This document shows, one piece after another, positions 27,455-35,652 of a stretch of 35,904 nt of DNA (position 1 is its first letter; each line of letters begins with the position of its first letter). The notes beneath the pieces are model-generated. The model saw nothing but the letters and a program-made list of their open reading frames with translations, was not told the origin of the DNA and searched no databases. A program made the position numbers and the translations under genes. The stretch comes from CAZXSK01 sp964642855 (lineage in GTDB: Bacteria > Planctomycetota > Phycisphaerae > SM23-33), in assembly GCA_964642855.1 (NCBI GenBank), contig CAZXSK010000042.1, positions 1 through 35,904 of the forward strand, in the 5' to 3' direction.

Positions 27455-29755
27455 GTGCGTAGCGGCAACCGAGATCATATCAGCCTGCTGTGTGACGTAG
27501 GCGAGTTGGCAGCCAAGCTGGTCGGCAGCGCGAACATTCGCGGCTTCCTCGACCAGATCGTCGACATGGTAGCCAGCCATCTGGATTCGGACGTCTGCTC
27601 GATTTATCTCTACGATGAAGACACCGACGAGCTGATCCTCCAGGCGACTCACGGGTTGAACCGGGACTCGATCGGCCAGCTCCGCCTGAGACCCACCGAG
27701 GGTCTGACCGGTCTTGCGTTCCGCGAACTCCGGGCCGTGCGGGAAGATCACGCCTCAACAAACCCGAACTTCAAGCCCATCGCGGGGATCAACGAAGAGC
27801 CGTACGAATCGTTCCTGGCCGCTCCGATCTCCCGGGGCATCGAGCGCGTGGGCGTTCTGGTGGTGCAGCGGGACCGCAGCAAGCACTTCACCGAGCAGGA
27901 TCTCAAGGCGTTGCGGGCGACGGCGTCGCAACTGGCCAGTGCATTGGAAAATGCGCGGATTCTCATCGAGCTCCAGGAGCCCCGCGGGCGGACGGTCATC
28001 GAGGAGCCCGCCCCGGCGGGAGGACTGATCCGCGGAGTGGTCGGCTGCAGCGGGTTTGCCTACGGCAAGGCGACGGTGCTGGACCCCGGGCGGGATCGCA
28101 GGCTGCTGAAGCAACGGGCCTCGGAGCAAAGCTACACGCTGGAGGAATTCCGCGACGCCCTGGCCGAGACGGTCCACCAGCTTCGGGACCTGCAGAAGCG
28201 CCTCGGACAGCGGCTGCCCGAGATGGCGTCGCTGATCTTCGACGCGCACCTGATGATGCTCAAGGACTCGCACTTCCTCGGCGAGATCGAGGAGAGCATC
28301 CACGGGGGCGCCAACCCGCCCGAGGCGTTGCGAAGGGTCGCGCAGAAGTACATCGACGTCTTCCAGGAAAGTTCGCACGCCTACATCCGCGAGAAGTCCC
28401 AGGACGTCGAGGATCTCGTCAAGCGGGTGCTGGCGAATCTCACCGGCGCAGGTAGTGACATACCCGGCCTGGGCGAGGCGCAGATCATCGTCTGCCGCGA
28501 CCTGCTGCCGTCGGATATGCTCAAGCTCGCCTCGTCGGGGGTCAAGGGCATCGTTCTGGTCAGTGGCGGAGTGACGTCGCACATATCGATCCTGACGCGG
28601 TCGTTGAAGATCCCGATGATCATCGCAGAAGACGCGCGGCTGATGGCGCTGCCCAAGAGCACACACCTGCTGCTGAACACCGAGGTGGGAAACATCTACA
28701 TCAACCCCACCCCGGAGGCAGTCGAGCAGTTTCGCGCCCGCGACCGAGCACGCAGGCAGGTGGATCGCGCCCGTCACAGGGTGCTTGCCCAGACGCACAC
28801 AGCCGACGACTGTCGCGTGCAACTGCTGGCCAACATCAACCTGCTGGGCGAGCTGCCCATCGCCGCCGACGTCAAGGCCGAGGGCATCGGCCTGTACCGC
28901 AGCGAGTTCCCGTTCCTCGTACGTTCGACGCTGCCGTCGGAGGAAGAGCAACTCGTGATCTACAGCCAGCTTGTCCGGGAAAGCCCCTCGCCGCTGGTGA
29001 CGTTCCGCACGCTGGACCTCGGCGGGGACAAGCTGCTTGCGTACTACGATTCATCCGGCGAGGAAAACCCGCAGATGGGTCTGCGGTCGATCCGCTTCTC
29101 GTTCCGGCATCGCGACGTGTTTGAGCAGCAACTGCGGGCCATCCTTCGGGCGGCGGAAGGCATCGACCTTCGGATCATGTTCCCGATGATCTCGTCGGTG
29201 GAGGATTTCCTCAAGGCCCGCGACATCACGCGGCGGTGCATCGAGGACCTTCGCGAAGAAGGCGTCAACTGTCATCGCTCGCCGGAGATCGGCATGATGG
29301 TGGAAGTCCCCTCGGCTGTGGCGCTGATCGACGTGCTGGCCGAGGAGGCGGATTTCCTGTGCATCGGCACCAACGACCTGACGCAGTTTCTCCTGGCCGT
29401 GGACCGCACCAACGAGAAGGTCGCCGAGTACTACACGTCCTGCCACCCGGCGGTGCTCCGTGCCCTCAAACGGGTCACGGAGGTCTGCATCGAGGCGGGC
29501 AAGCACGTGTCGGTCTGCGGTGAGATGGCCCACGAGCGCGACTTCCTGCCGTTCCTGCTGGGCATCGGCATCCGCAGCCTGAGCGTGGATCCGCAGTTCC
29601 TGCCCGAGATCCAGCAGTCGATCGCCAAGCTGTCCGTCGAGCAATGTCGCCTCCACGCCGAGGAAGTCCTCGCCGAGCGCACGGTCATGGGGATCGCCCG
29701 CAGGATGCACCTGCACCACCCCCAGTCCAGTTCCGACCAGGTCACGGCGGAGTAG
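27455..29755 (+). CDS. ptsP: GAF-domain phosphoenolpyruvate-protein phosphotransferase (EI-Ntr)
   Basis: The product is 766 residues from GTG 27455, which has AGGAG upstream; an upstream ATG lies inside the promoter. Residues about 15-175 form a GAF sensor domain (LDSDVCSIYLYDEDTDELIL, PISRGIERVGVLVV). An enzyme I module follows. The phospho-accepting His is H376 in GGVTSHISIL, the PEP-binding barrel carries FRTLDLGGDK and GTNDLTQFLLAVDRTN, and the active Cys C688 lies in VSVCGEMA. This is the layout of PtsP, the first enzyme of the nitrogen PTS, which passes phosphate via NPr to EIIA. No HPr/NPr gene is in the window. It heads a gene set with an EIIA and an antiporter. Confidence 0.93.
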   Translation: MRSGNRDHISLLCDVGELAAKLVGSANIRGFLDQIVDMVASHLDSDVCSIYLYDEDTDELILQATHGLNRDSIGQLRLRPTEGLTGLAFRELRAVREDHASTNPNFKPIAGINEEPYESFLAAPISRGIERVGVLVVQRDRSKHFTEQDLKALRATASQLASALENARILIELQEPRGRTVIEEPAPAGGLIRGVVGCSGFAYGKATVLDPGRDRRLLKQRASEQSYTLEEFRDALAETVHQLRDLQKRLGQRLPEMASLIFDAHLMMLKDSHFLGEIEESIHGGANPPEALRRVAQKYIDVFQESSHAYIREKSQDVEDLVKRVLANLTGAGSDIPGLGEAQIIVCRDLLPSDMLKLASSGVKGIVLVSGGVTSHISILTRSLKIPMIIAEDARLMALPKSTHLLLNTEVGNIYINPTPEAVEQFRARDRARRQVDRARHRVLAQTHTADDCRVQLLANINLLGELPIAADVKAEGIGLYRSEFPFLVRSTLPSEEEQLVIYSQLVRESPSPLVTFRTLDLGGDKLLAYYDSSGEENPQMGLRSIRFSFRHRDVFEQQLRAILRAAEGIDLRIMFPMISSVEDFLKARDITRRCIEDLREEGVNCHRSPEIGMMVEVPSAVALIDVLAEEADFLCIGTNDLTQFLLAVDRTNEKVAEYYTSCHPAVLRALKRVTEVCIEAGKHVSVCGEMAHERDFLPFLLGIGIRSLSVDPQFLPEIQQSIAKLSVEQCRLHAEEVLAERTVMGIARRMHLHHPQSSSDQVTAE

Positions 29756-29813
29756 CACAGCCCCCTTTCCGCCCGCGATTGCCCCTGCTCTGCCATCGGC
29801 GTTGGATGGTCCC

Positions 29814-29841
29814 TTTACTTGCCCGCCGGGATCTGGATAAT
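29814..29841 (+). promoter_or_regulatory. Promoter candidate for the EIIA-antiporter pair
   Basis: TTTACT (29814-29819) and GATAAT (29836-29841) are 16 bases apart. A start near 29848 would leave a leader of about 40 nt. It would let the EIIA and antiporter genes be expressed apart from ptsP. Confidence 0.45.
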
Positions 29842-29888
29842 GGCCGGTTTGCTTTGCACTCTCCGAGGCAGACAGACGACAGGGCTCT

Positions 29889-30341
29889 ATGGAACTGGCA
29901 GATTATCTAAGACCCGAATGCGTGAGCATTCTCGAAGGCAGCACCAAAGCCGACGCGCTCCGCGAACTGACCGGCGTGCTCAGCGAGCACGGACTGAATC
30001 TCGACCACGAGAAGCTCCTGGACAGTGTCCATCAGCGTGAAGAGCTCATGAGCACCGGCATCGGCAATGGCCTGGCGATTCCGCACGTCCGCATGCCGGA
30101 GGTCAAGCGTGCAGCGATGGCTGTGGGCATCTGTCCCGGCGGCGTGGCTGACTACGAAAGTCTCGACGGCAAGCCGGTGCGGATCATCGTGCTGATCGCG
30201 GCTCCTCAGGGCCAGCACGATACCTACGTCCGCCTGCTGGCGATGGTGACCGAGGTCCTCAAGGACCCCGACCGGCGGGTCAGGCTTATTCAGGCTGAAC
30301 AGGGCGAAGACGCCTACCACGCCCTGATCGGAAAGGACTAG
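29889..30341 (+). CDS. ptsN: PTS EIIA protein, PtsN/fructose type
   Basis: The product is 150 residues, one EIIA domain of the PtsN (EIIA-Ntr)/fructose class. The phosphorylated His is H66 in GIGNGLAIPHVR. Other family features are the N-terminal ADYLRPECVSIL, STKADALRELTGVL, and the strand VRIIVLIAAP before the final helices. It has no attached transport domains, so a regulatory role is likely. In Proteobacteria unphosphorylated PtsN binds potassium transport regulators. Here the stop is only 4 bases from the antiporter ATG, supporting a regulatory link (inference). The gene is preceded by its own promoter-like site. Confidence 0.9.
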   Translation: MELADYLRPECVSILEGSTKADALRELTGVLSEHGLNLDHEKLLDSVHQREELMSTGIGNGLAIPHVRMPEVKRAAMAVGICPGGVADYESLDGKPVRIIVLIAAPQGQHDTYVRLLAMVTEVLKDPDRRVRLIQAEQGEDAYHALIGKD

Positions 30342-30345
30342 TTCC

Positions 30346-32046
30346 ATGCTGGCGATACTCGATCAGGCCCATATGCCCCTCCTGCTGGTTCTCGGCCTGG
30401 CGGTGTTCGTCGGCACGCTCGGGGCCCGGATCTTCCAGAAACTCCGCATTCCCCAGGTGGTTGGTTACATCGTCATCGGCCTGATCGTCGGCAGAACGGG
30501 CGCCGGCCTGATTGACGAACAACTCATCGCCAAGCTCCTGCCGTTCAACCTGTTCGCCCTCGGCGTGATCGGCTTCATGATCGGCGGAGAGCTGCACCTG
30601 GACATCTTCCGCAGGTACGGCAGGCAGTTTTTCATCATTCTCCTGGCAGAGGGGCTTACGGCCTTTCTCATCGTCGGCCTGGGGGTATCGGCAGTGGCGA
30701 TGATGATTTTCCCGCCGGCCCAGGCCATTGCACTGGGGCTGGTGCTCGGGGCCATCGCCTCGGCCACCGCTCCGGCCGCGACGGTCGACGTGCTCTGGGA
30801 GTACAAAACCCGCGGCGTGCTCACCACGGCTGTGTTTGCCATCGTGGCGATGGACGACGGTCTGGCGCTGGTGCTCTATGGCGTGGCATCCAGCATTGCG
30901 ACCCAGCTGGCCGGTACGAGCGAGTCGGGGCTGCTCGCCTCGATGGGCTGGACCGTCTACGAACTGCTCGGGGCGGTTCTGCTGGGCGCGGGAGCGGGAG
31001 CGGCACTGAACTACCTGCTCCGCTGGTCGCGCGAGCACGACAAGGCGCTGACGTTCACCATCGGTTCCCTGGCGATTGTCATCGGGCTGGGAATCTGGCT
31101 GGAAGTGGACCTGATTCTCGCAGCGATGGCGTTGGGGATGGTGCTGGCGAACCTCGCCCCACGACGCAGCCAGGAGAGCTTCCAGATCGTCGAACGTTTC
31201 GCGCCCCCGATCTACGTGCTGTTTTTCGTGATTGTCGGAGCGAGGCTGGACATGGGCGGCATGAGCGCCTGGATGTGGACCCTCGGCGGGGTATACGTCG
31301 CGGGAAGAACCATCGGCAAGATGCTCGGGGCGAATCTGGGAGCGCGTTGGGCCGGATCGGCAGAGTCGGTACGGAAGTACCTTGGCCTGTGTCTGTTCAG
31401 CCAGGCTGGCGTGGCGATCGGCCTGGCAATTCTCGCCAGCGTTCACCTGCCCCCCCAGATCGGCAACGTCGTCATTCTTACCGTCACGGCTACCACGTTC
31501 CTGGTGCAGATCATCGGTCCGACGAGCGTGAAAATCGCGGTACGCAAGGCTGGCGAAGTCGGGTTGAATGTCACCGAGGAAGATCTGATCGCCGCGTACA
31601 GTGTGGGCGATGTGATGGATGGTCAAGCCCCCACGTTCCCCCGCCATACGACGATCGCCCGGATCCTGCCGGTGGTCTCCCAGACCGATACGACGACCTA
31701 CCCGGTGACCGATGAAGATGGCAGGCTCGCGGGCCTGCTGACGCTGGACCACCTCAAGGCCAGCTTCGCCGGCGAGGGCATGTCGCAGTGGCTGGTTGCC
31801 TTCGACCTGATGGAACCCGTCCCCGACCGCGCCACCGAATCCATGCCGCTCAAGGAAGCCTTCACGCGCATGCAGGAACAGGGCCTGGAGTATCTGCCCG
31901 TTGTGAGATCCGAGAATGACCCCACGCTGCTGGGTGTGCTGGAAGCCCGCGCGGTCAATCGATTCCTCTCGCGTGAGGTGCTCCGTCGACGTCAGCTCGC
32001 CGACCCGGCCGCCGATGCAGCCGTCGTGCCGGGCGCTACAGCCTAG
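30346..32046 (+). CDS. CPA2-type cation/proton antiporter with CBS domains
   Basis: The product is 566 residues. The first 400 form about 12 membrane spans of the KefB/NhaP-like antiporter fold, starting with the inner-membrane repeat FQKLRIPQVVGYIVIGLIVG. The conserved ion-path segments SATAPAATVDVLWE and VAMDDGLALVLYG with its acidic pair are visible. From about 425 a cytoplasmic part holds two CBS motifs (YPVTDEDGRLAGLLTLDHL; LEYLPVVRSENDPTLLGVLE), which usually bind adenine nucleotides and gate transport. GAAAGGA from the preceding EIIA gene serves as its ribosome site. It likely exchanges K+ or Na+ for H+; the ion is not determined by sequence. Confidence 0.9.
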   Translation: MLAILDQAHMPLLLVLGLAVFVGTLGARIFQKLRIPQVVGYIVIGLIVGRTGAGLIDEQLIAKLLPFNLFALGVIGFMIGGELHLDIFRRYGRQFFIILLAEGLTAFLIVGLGVSAVAMMIFPPAQAIALGLVLGAIASATAPAATVDVLWEYKTRGVLTTAVFAIVAMDDGLALVLYGVASSIATQLAGTSESGLLASMGWTVYELLGAVLLGAGAGAALNYLLRWSREHDKALTFTIGSLAIVIGLGIWLEVDLILAAMALGMVLANLAPRRSQESFQIVERFAPPIYVLFFVIVGARLDMGGMSAWMWTLGGVYVAGRTIGKMLGANLGARWAGSAESVRKYLGLCLFSQAGVAIGLAILASVHLPPQIGNVVILTVTATTFLVQIIGPTSVKIAVRKAGEVGLNVTEEDLIAAYSVGDVMDGQAPTFPRHTTIARILPVVSQTDTTTYPVTDEDGRLAGLLTLDHLKASFAGEGMSQWLVAFDLMEPVPDRATESMPLKEAFTRMQEQGLEYLPVVRSENDPTLLGVLEARAVNRFLSREVLRRRQLADPAADAAVVPGATA

Positions 32047-32069
32047 GCGTGAAGGCCAACGCCCGGAGG

Positions 32070-32447
32070 CTACGACCGTCCGCCGCGAGCGAGATATTCC
32101 TCCATCTCTGCCAGGACACGCTCGGGCTGGCCGGTGTTCTGCGAAACGATCTGCCGCAGCAGATTGAAGGACTCGATCGACGTGTCCACGAACTCCACGC
32201 CGATTCCCCCGTCTTCGACGCGCATGACCACCCCCGCTCCGCGAACGCACAACTCGGGACGGTCGCGGTCAAGCCAGAATGTTACCTCCACATCCTGACC
32301 TTGCTCGAACCGTTCCTGGGCTTCGTCGGTCTCCAGGAAGACCCCGTGAACGCTCAGGTCGTTGACCTCGGCGATACACCGGCCGTCGGCGTGCTCAACG
32401 ACCGCCTCGACGTGGAACGCAACCCGCTGGAACGCTCGGTTGTCCAT
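32070..32447 (-). CDS. PilZ domain protein (c-di-GMP effector)
   Basis: This is a 125-residue single-domain protein. RAFQR near the N-terminus fits RxxxR, and DLSVHGVFLE fits (D/N)xSxxG, the two cyclic-di-GMP contacts of PilZ. After the barrel a helical tail of about 35 residues follows (NLLRQIVSQNTGQPERVLAEM). The ATG at 32447 is set by GGAGGT; a longer open frame upstream has no such site. It is convergent with the antiporter and divergent from the heptose genes. It may control motility or surface polysaccharide, but the target is not visible. Confidence 0.93.
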   Translation of the reverse strand: MDNRAFQRVAFHVEAVVEHADGRCIAEVNDLSVHGVFLETDEAQERFEQGQDVEVTFWLDRDRPELCVRGAGVVMRVEDGGIGVEFVDTSIESFNLLRQIVSQNTGQPERVLAEMEEYLARGGRS

Positions 32448-32622
32448 GCTGTACCTCCAGGGAAATTCGTGCCCACAGCAGTTAGCTCGGACCGCACGAG
32501 GCACGCATGCAGGGAAAATCTCCCCACTCCCCGGCCGGTCGCTGTCAGGGTTGAACCGCCCGCCGGGTGCGGGTACAGTGTCCTCGACCTGAAATCGACT
32601 TTCTTGCCGCGAGGATCCGGCC

Positions 32623-33156
32623 ATGCACGACGCCCTGGAAGGCATCGGGATTGATTCCCAGCCGCTGATCGAGCAGAAGCTCAAGACGCTCGATGAGCTC
32701 GACGGCATCGCCCAGCACCTGCGGCAGCAGCGGAAGTCGATCGTTACCAACAACGGGTCCTACGACATCCTGCATATCGGACACGTGATCAGCCTGATGG
32801 AAGCCGCCCGGCAGGGAGACGTGCTGATCGTCGGGATCAACTCGGATCTCAGCGTGAGGCAGAACAAAGGACCCGACCGACCGATCAACCCCCAGGGCGT
32901 GCGAATGCGTATGCTCGCCGCGCTGGCATGCGTGGATTACGTGTTCGTCTTCGATGAGCCCGATCCCATCGTGTTTCTCGATCGCCTGCGACCCAACGTG
33001 CACACCAATGGCTCGGAGTACGGCCTGGACTGCATCGAACGGCCCGTTGTGGAGCGACACGGCGGGCACATTCACCTGCTGCCAATGGTAAGAGGCTTCA
33101 GCACCACGCAGATGATCGAACGAATTCACCAGGCGGACAAGGACGATTCAGCATGA
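32623..33156 (+). CDS. hldE: D-glycero-beta-D-manno-heptose 1-phosphate adenylyltransferase
   Basis: The product is 177 residues and corresponds to the C-terminal (RfaE2) half of HldE, which activates heptose 1-phosphate with ATP to ADP-heptose. The nucleotidyl-transfer motif HIGH at 51-54 in GSYDILHIGHVISLMEAA is intact, and GFSTTQMIERI near the end matches the second nucleotide block. The kinase half is absent, as in organisms with split genes. A 37-residue N-terminal extension precedes the core. It overlaps the epimerase gene by ATGA, so the two are translationally coupled. Related cytidylyltransferases share the fold, but the neighbour supports heptose chemistry. Confidence 0.88.
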   Translation: MHDALEGIGIDSQPLIEQKLKTLDELDGIAQHLRQQRKSIVTNNGSYDILHIGHVISLMEAARQGDVLIVGINSDLSVRQNKGPDRPINPQGVRMRMLAALACVDYVFVFDEPDPIVFLDRLRPNVHTNGSEYGLDCIERPVVERHGGHIHLLPMVRGFSTTQMIERIHQADKDDSA

Positions 33157-34040
33157 GATGCCTCGTTACCGGCGGAGCCGGGTTTATCGGATCGCAGCTG
33201 GCTTTGGAACTCGAACGCCAGGGACACGATGTGGTCGTGGCAGATAACTTCCGCTTCGGCCACGAGAGCAATCTCCGGGGCCTGCAGGGGATGACCTTCC
33301 GCGTGGACGTCTCCAGGCCGTTCGAGGTCCCGGGGCGTTTCGATGCCATCTTCCACCAGGCGGCGATCACCGATCCGCGGTTCGAGAACCCCCAGGAGAC
33401 CTGGCGGGAGAATACCGAGGGGTTTCAGGTCATCGTGGAACTTGCCCGCAAGCAACAAGCCAGGCTCGTTTATGCGTCGTCGGCGAGCATGTATGGCAAC
33501 GGCCCGGCCCCACAACAGGAAGACCAGCCCAAGGACCTGCTCAATAAGTACGCCGAGAGCAAGCTCTGGATGGATGAATACGCTGCAGGCCTCTACGACG
33601 AAATGCACATCGTCGGCCTGCGGTACTTCAATGTCTTCGGGCCCGGGGAATCGCACAAGGGCAGGCCCGCAAGCATGATCTACCATCTCACCCGGCAGAT
33701 GAAAGCCGGCCAGCGGCCGAAGATTTTCCACGACGGCCAGCAGAAGCGAGACCAGATCTACGTCGCTGACTGCGTGCTGGCGAACCTCAAAGCCCTCGAT
33801 GCCCCGTCCGGCGTCTACAACGTCGGAACCGGCGTGGGCACCACCTTCAACGAACTGGTCGCCTACATCAACGAGGCCCTTGGCACCGACCTCCAGCCCG
33901 AGTACATCGACAATCCCTACGAGGGGACCTACCAGGACCACACCCAGGCCGACACCACGCGCGCCGAGGAGAAACTCGGCTTCGCTGCACAGTACACCCC
34001 CCGCCAGGGCGTGCTGGAGTACGCCCCGACCATCGAATAG
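33153..34040 (+). CDS. hldD: ADP-glycero-manno-heptose 6-epimerase-like SDR
   Basis: The product is 295 residues of the extended short-chain dehydrogenase family. The cofactor loop GGAGFIGS lies at 7-14 and the catalytic YAESK (Y133, K137) follows SSASMYG. The segment FNVFGPGESHKGRPASMIYH closely follows HldD, in which the HKG.MAS block is characteristic; RDQIYVADCV also fits. HldD inverts C6 of ADP-heptose, the last step before the sugar enters the LPS core. Overlap with the adenylyltransferase makes a two-gene ADP-heptose unit. A generic UDP-sugar epimerase is the less likely alternative. Confidence 0.86.
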   Translation: MRCLVTGGAGFIGSQLALELERQGHDVVVADNFRFGHESNLRGLQGMTFRVDVSRPFEVPGRFDAIFHQAAITDPRFENPQETWRENTEGFQVIVELARKQQARLVYASSASMYGNGPAPQQEDQPKDLLNKYAESKLWMDEYAAGLYDEMHIVGLRYFNVFGPGESHKGRPASMIYHLTRQMKAGQRPKIFHDGQQKRDQIYVADCVLANLKALDAPSGVYNVGTGVGTTFNELVAYINEALGTDLQPEYIDNPYEGTYQDHTQADTTRAEEKLGFAAQYTPRQGVLEYAPTIE

Positions 34041-34184
34041 CATCGCGTTCTTCACACAGGGGGCCCACGACCTCGCCGGCTTCTCTTCCCGCCCGGTCGC
34101 CCCCCCGTGCGAAGTCCGACCTCCTCGGCAGAATTCGGTGCAATATCTTTCCTTTCCGCCCGTTTTGCAGGCCAGACGTCGACA

Positions 34185-34196
34185 GTCAGTACTGAC
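34185..34196. promoter_or_regulatory. Perfect 12-bp palindrome upstream of the LTxxQ gene
   Basis: GTCAGTACTGAC is self-complementary and lies 53 bases ahead of the start codon at 34250. It may be an operator. A TTGCAG at 34165 is a possible -35, but no good -10 follows. Confidence 0.35.
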
Positions 34197-34249
34197 CGAG
34201 GCAGCAAACCAGACGGACCCAACGGAACCCCCGAGGAAAGGATAGTACC

Positions 34250-35338
34250 ATGAAGAAGTTTCTAGCCCTCTCGCTGACCAGCTTGCTTGCACTGGGAGCC
34301 CTCTCGGCTGCCCTTGCCCAGGATGATGAATCGTCGGAAGACGCCCGCCCCCGCCGCATGCGGAAAGACCGCGGCGACCGGGCCCAGCGTCGTGACGGCG
34401 ACGGCAAGGGACAGGGCATGCGCGAGAAAGCCCGCGAGAACGCACGCCGGATGATGCGCCGCCGGCTGGTGAAGCAGTGCGAACTCACCGAAGACGAACA
34501 GGCTTCGATGAAGACGATCATGGAATCGTGCGGCCAGGCGATGAAGAACTGGCATAAGGAGAACGCCGAGGCGATGAAGGAAGCCGCCGAAGATCTCCGC
34601 GAAGCCCGCAAGTCCGGCGACGAGGACGCCATCCAGGCCGCCCGCGAGAAGCTCCGGAAGCTCAACGAGTCACGGAGGAAGGCCGTCGACAACCGCAACG
34701 AGCAGATCACCGAGCTTCTCGGCGACGAGCGTGGCGGCAAGGCCGTGGCCATCCTCACGCCCCGGCGAGGCGGGGGCGGTCGCGGCGATGGCGAGCCGTT
34801 CAGCCGCCTGGAGAAGGTCCTCGGCGACAGCCTGACCGACGACCAGAAAGCGATCATCGAGCAGGCCCGCAAGGACGCCGAGGACGCCAAGCCCGGCGAG
34901 AAGCGAAAAGTCGTCGGCGAGGCGATGAACAAGCTCCGCGAGTCGCTCACTGACGAGCAGAAGAAGACCGTAGGCCGGGCCATCCACCGGGCCCGAGGAC
35001 GGGATCGCGGCGACGGCGAGCCCTTCAGCCGGCTGAAGGAAGCCCTCGGCGACAGCCTGACCGACCAGCAGAAGGCGATCATCGACGAGGCGGTCAAGGC
35101 CTGCCAGAACACAGAGGACCGCGACGCCCGCCGAAAGGCCATTCGCGAGGCGCACCAAAAGCTGAGGGAATCGCTCAGCGACGAGCAGAGGCAGACGATC
35201 CGCAAGGCCATGCGGGAACATCGCCGCCAGCATGTCCGCGACAAACGTCGCTCGAGTGAAGACAAAGGCGAGGGACAAGGCCGAGGCCAGGGACGGAGAA
35301 ACCGGCGGGGCGCGTCGTCCGAGGCTGACGAGGAGTAG
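34250..35338 (+). CDS. Secreted protein with repeated LTxxQ motifs (Spy/CpxP-like)
   Basis: The product is 362 residues. The signal peptide MKKFLALSLTSLLALGALSA is cleaved near ALA/QDD. The mature part is charged and helical, rich in Arg, Lys and Glu. Five LTxxQ-type motifs occur: LTEDEQ at 79, LTDDQ at 195, LTDEQ at 233, LTDQQ at 270 and LSDEQ at 309. Residues 179-253 and 254-328 are tandem repeats of about 75 residues, each opening with GDGEPFSRL and holding two motifs. Single-motif relatives (CpxP, Spy) are periplasmic stress sensors or chaperones; extension of that role to this protein is inference. The start follows GAGGAAAGGA. The C-terminus is a low-complexity GQGRGQGRR tail. Confidence 0.8.
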   Translation: MKKFLALSLTSLLALGALSAALAQDDESSEDARPRRMRKDRGDRAQRRDGDGKGQGMREKARENARRMMRRRLVKQCELTEDEQASMKTIMESCGQAMKNWHKENAEAMKEAAEDLREARKSGDEDAIQAAREKLRKLNESRRKAVDNRNEQITELLGDERGGKAVAILTPRRGGGGRGDGEPFSRLEKVLGDSLTDDQKAIIEQARKDAEDAKPGEKRKVVGEAMNKLRESLTDEQKKTVGRAIHRARGRDRGDGEPFSRLKEALGDSLTDQQKAIIDEAVKACQNTEDRDARRKAIREAHQKLRESLSDEQRQTIRKAMREHRRQHVRDKRRSSEDKGEGQGRGQGRRNRRGASSEADEE

Positions 35339-35388
35339 CACGGGCCGCCGATCACCGAAACCAACCGGCTACATTTTCGTCACGAAAA

Positions 35389-35421
35389 ACGGGCCCGCGG
35401 GGAACCTTCCCCCGGGCCCGT
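35389..35421 (-). terminator. Strong hairpin with T-tract on the minus strand
   Basis: ACGGGCCCG and CGGGCCCGT form 9 bp, continued by GGGG/CCCC after one bulged C, with an AACCTT loop. On the minus strand the stem is followed by TTTTCGTG, so polarity favours stopping transcripts coming from the right. It still lies 50 bases past the LTxxQ gene and may also mark that end. Confidence 0.55.
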
Positions 35422-35464
35422 GCGTATTAGAGGTAGAGTCACAGGAGATGGAGAACAGGAATTT

Positions 35465-35480
35465 TTCAGAATTATCTGAA
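35465..35480. promoter_or_regulatory. Palindromic site upstream of the small-RNA promoter
   Basis: TTCAGA-ATTA-TCTGAA is a perfect inverted repeat ending 5 bases before the -35 box. It overlaps two direct copies of AATTATCT (35470-35477, 35479-35486). The AT-rich sequence stands out from its GC-rich surroundings. The position fits an activator or repressor site. Confidence 0.5.
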
Positions 35481-35485
35481 TTATC

Positions 35486-35514
35486 TTGGGCTGCCCTCCG
35501 AATATGACTATAAA
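35486..35514 (+). promoter_or_regulatory. Promoter of the predicted small RNA
   Basis: TTGGGC (35486-35491), a 17-base spacer and TATAAA (35509-35514; five of six consensus bases) predict a start near 35521. No open reading frame of note follows before the terminator. Confidence 0.55.
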
Positions 35515-35520
35515 GAGTCA

Positions 35521-35652
35521 TGAGTAGTGAGTAGTAACCTGTTGTTCGAATGTGTGCCACGCAGGTCTCCCTCCGCCTGCGTAACGGGACAACGGGTTAT
35601 CATAGTAAGGCGATATCCAGGTCTCCCTCCGCCTGCATATCGCCTTTCTTTT
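35521..35652 (+). ncRNA. Predicted small RNA with twin anti-SD-like loops
   Basis: A transcript of about 130 nt would run from the predicted start to the T-run. Three structures are visible. Positions 35534-35544 (GTAACCTGTTG) pair with 35590-35600 (CAACGGGTTAT) over 11 bp, with two G-T pairs. Enclosed is hairpin 1 (35559-35565 with 35576-35582, ACGCAGG/CCTGCGT). Hairpin 2 (35607-35646) is the terminator. Both hairpins expose the identical 10-nt loop TCTCCCTCCG on a CAGG/CCTG neck. The loop contains CCTCC, complementary to Shine-Dalgarno GGAGG, as in loop-acting bacterial sRNAs with C-rich seeds. No known RNA family was recognised. Expression is unproven. Confidence 0.55.

Noticed and set aside
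35448..35507. 19-codon peptide ORF upstream of the small RNA, reading SELSEL in the middle
   Set aside because: The purine-rich AGGAG directly touches the ATG, too close to act as a ribosome site. The repeat in the peptide is explained by the DNA direct repeats. A leader peptide is possible but unsupported.
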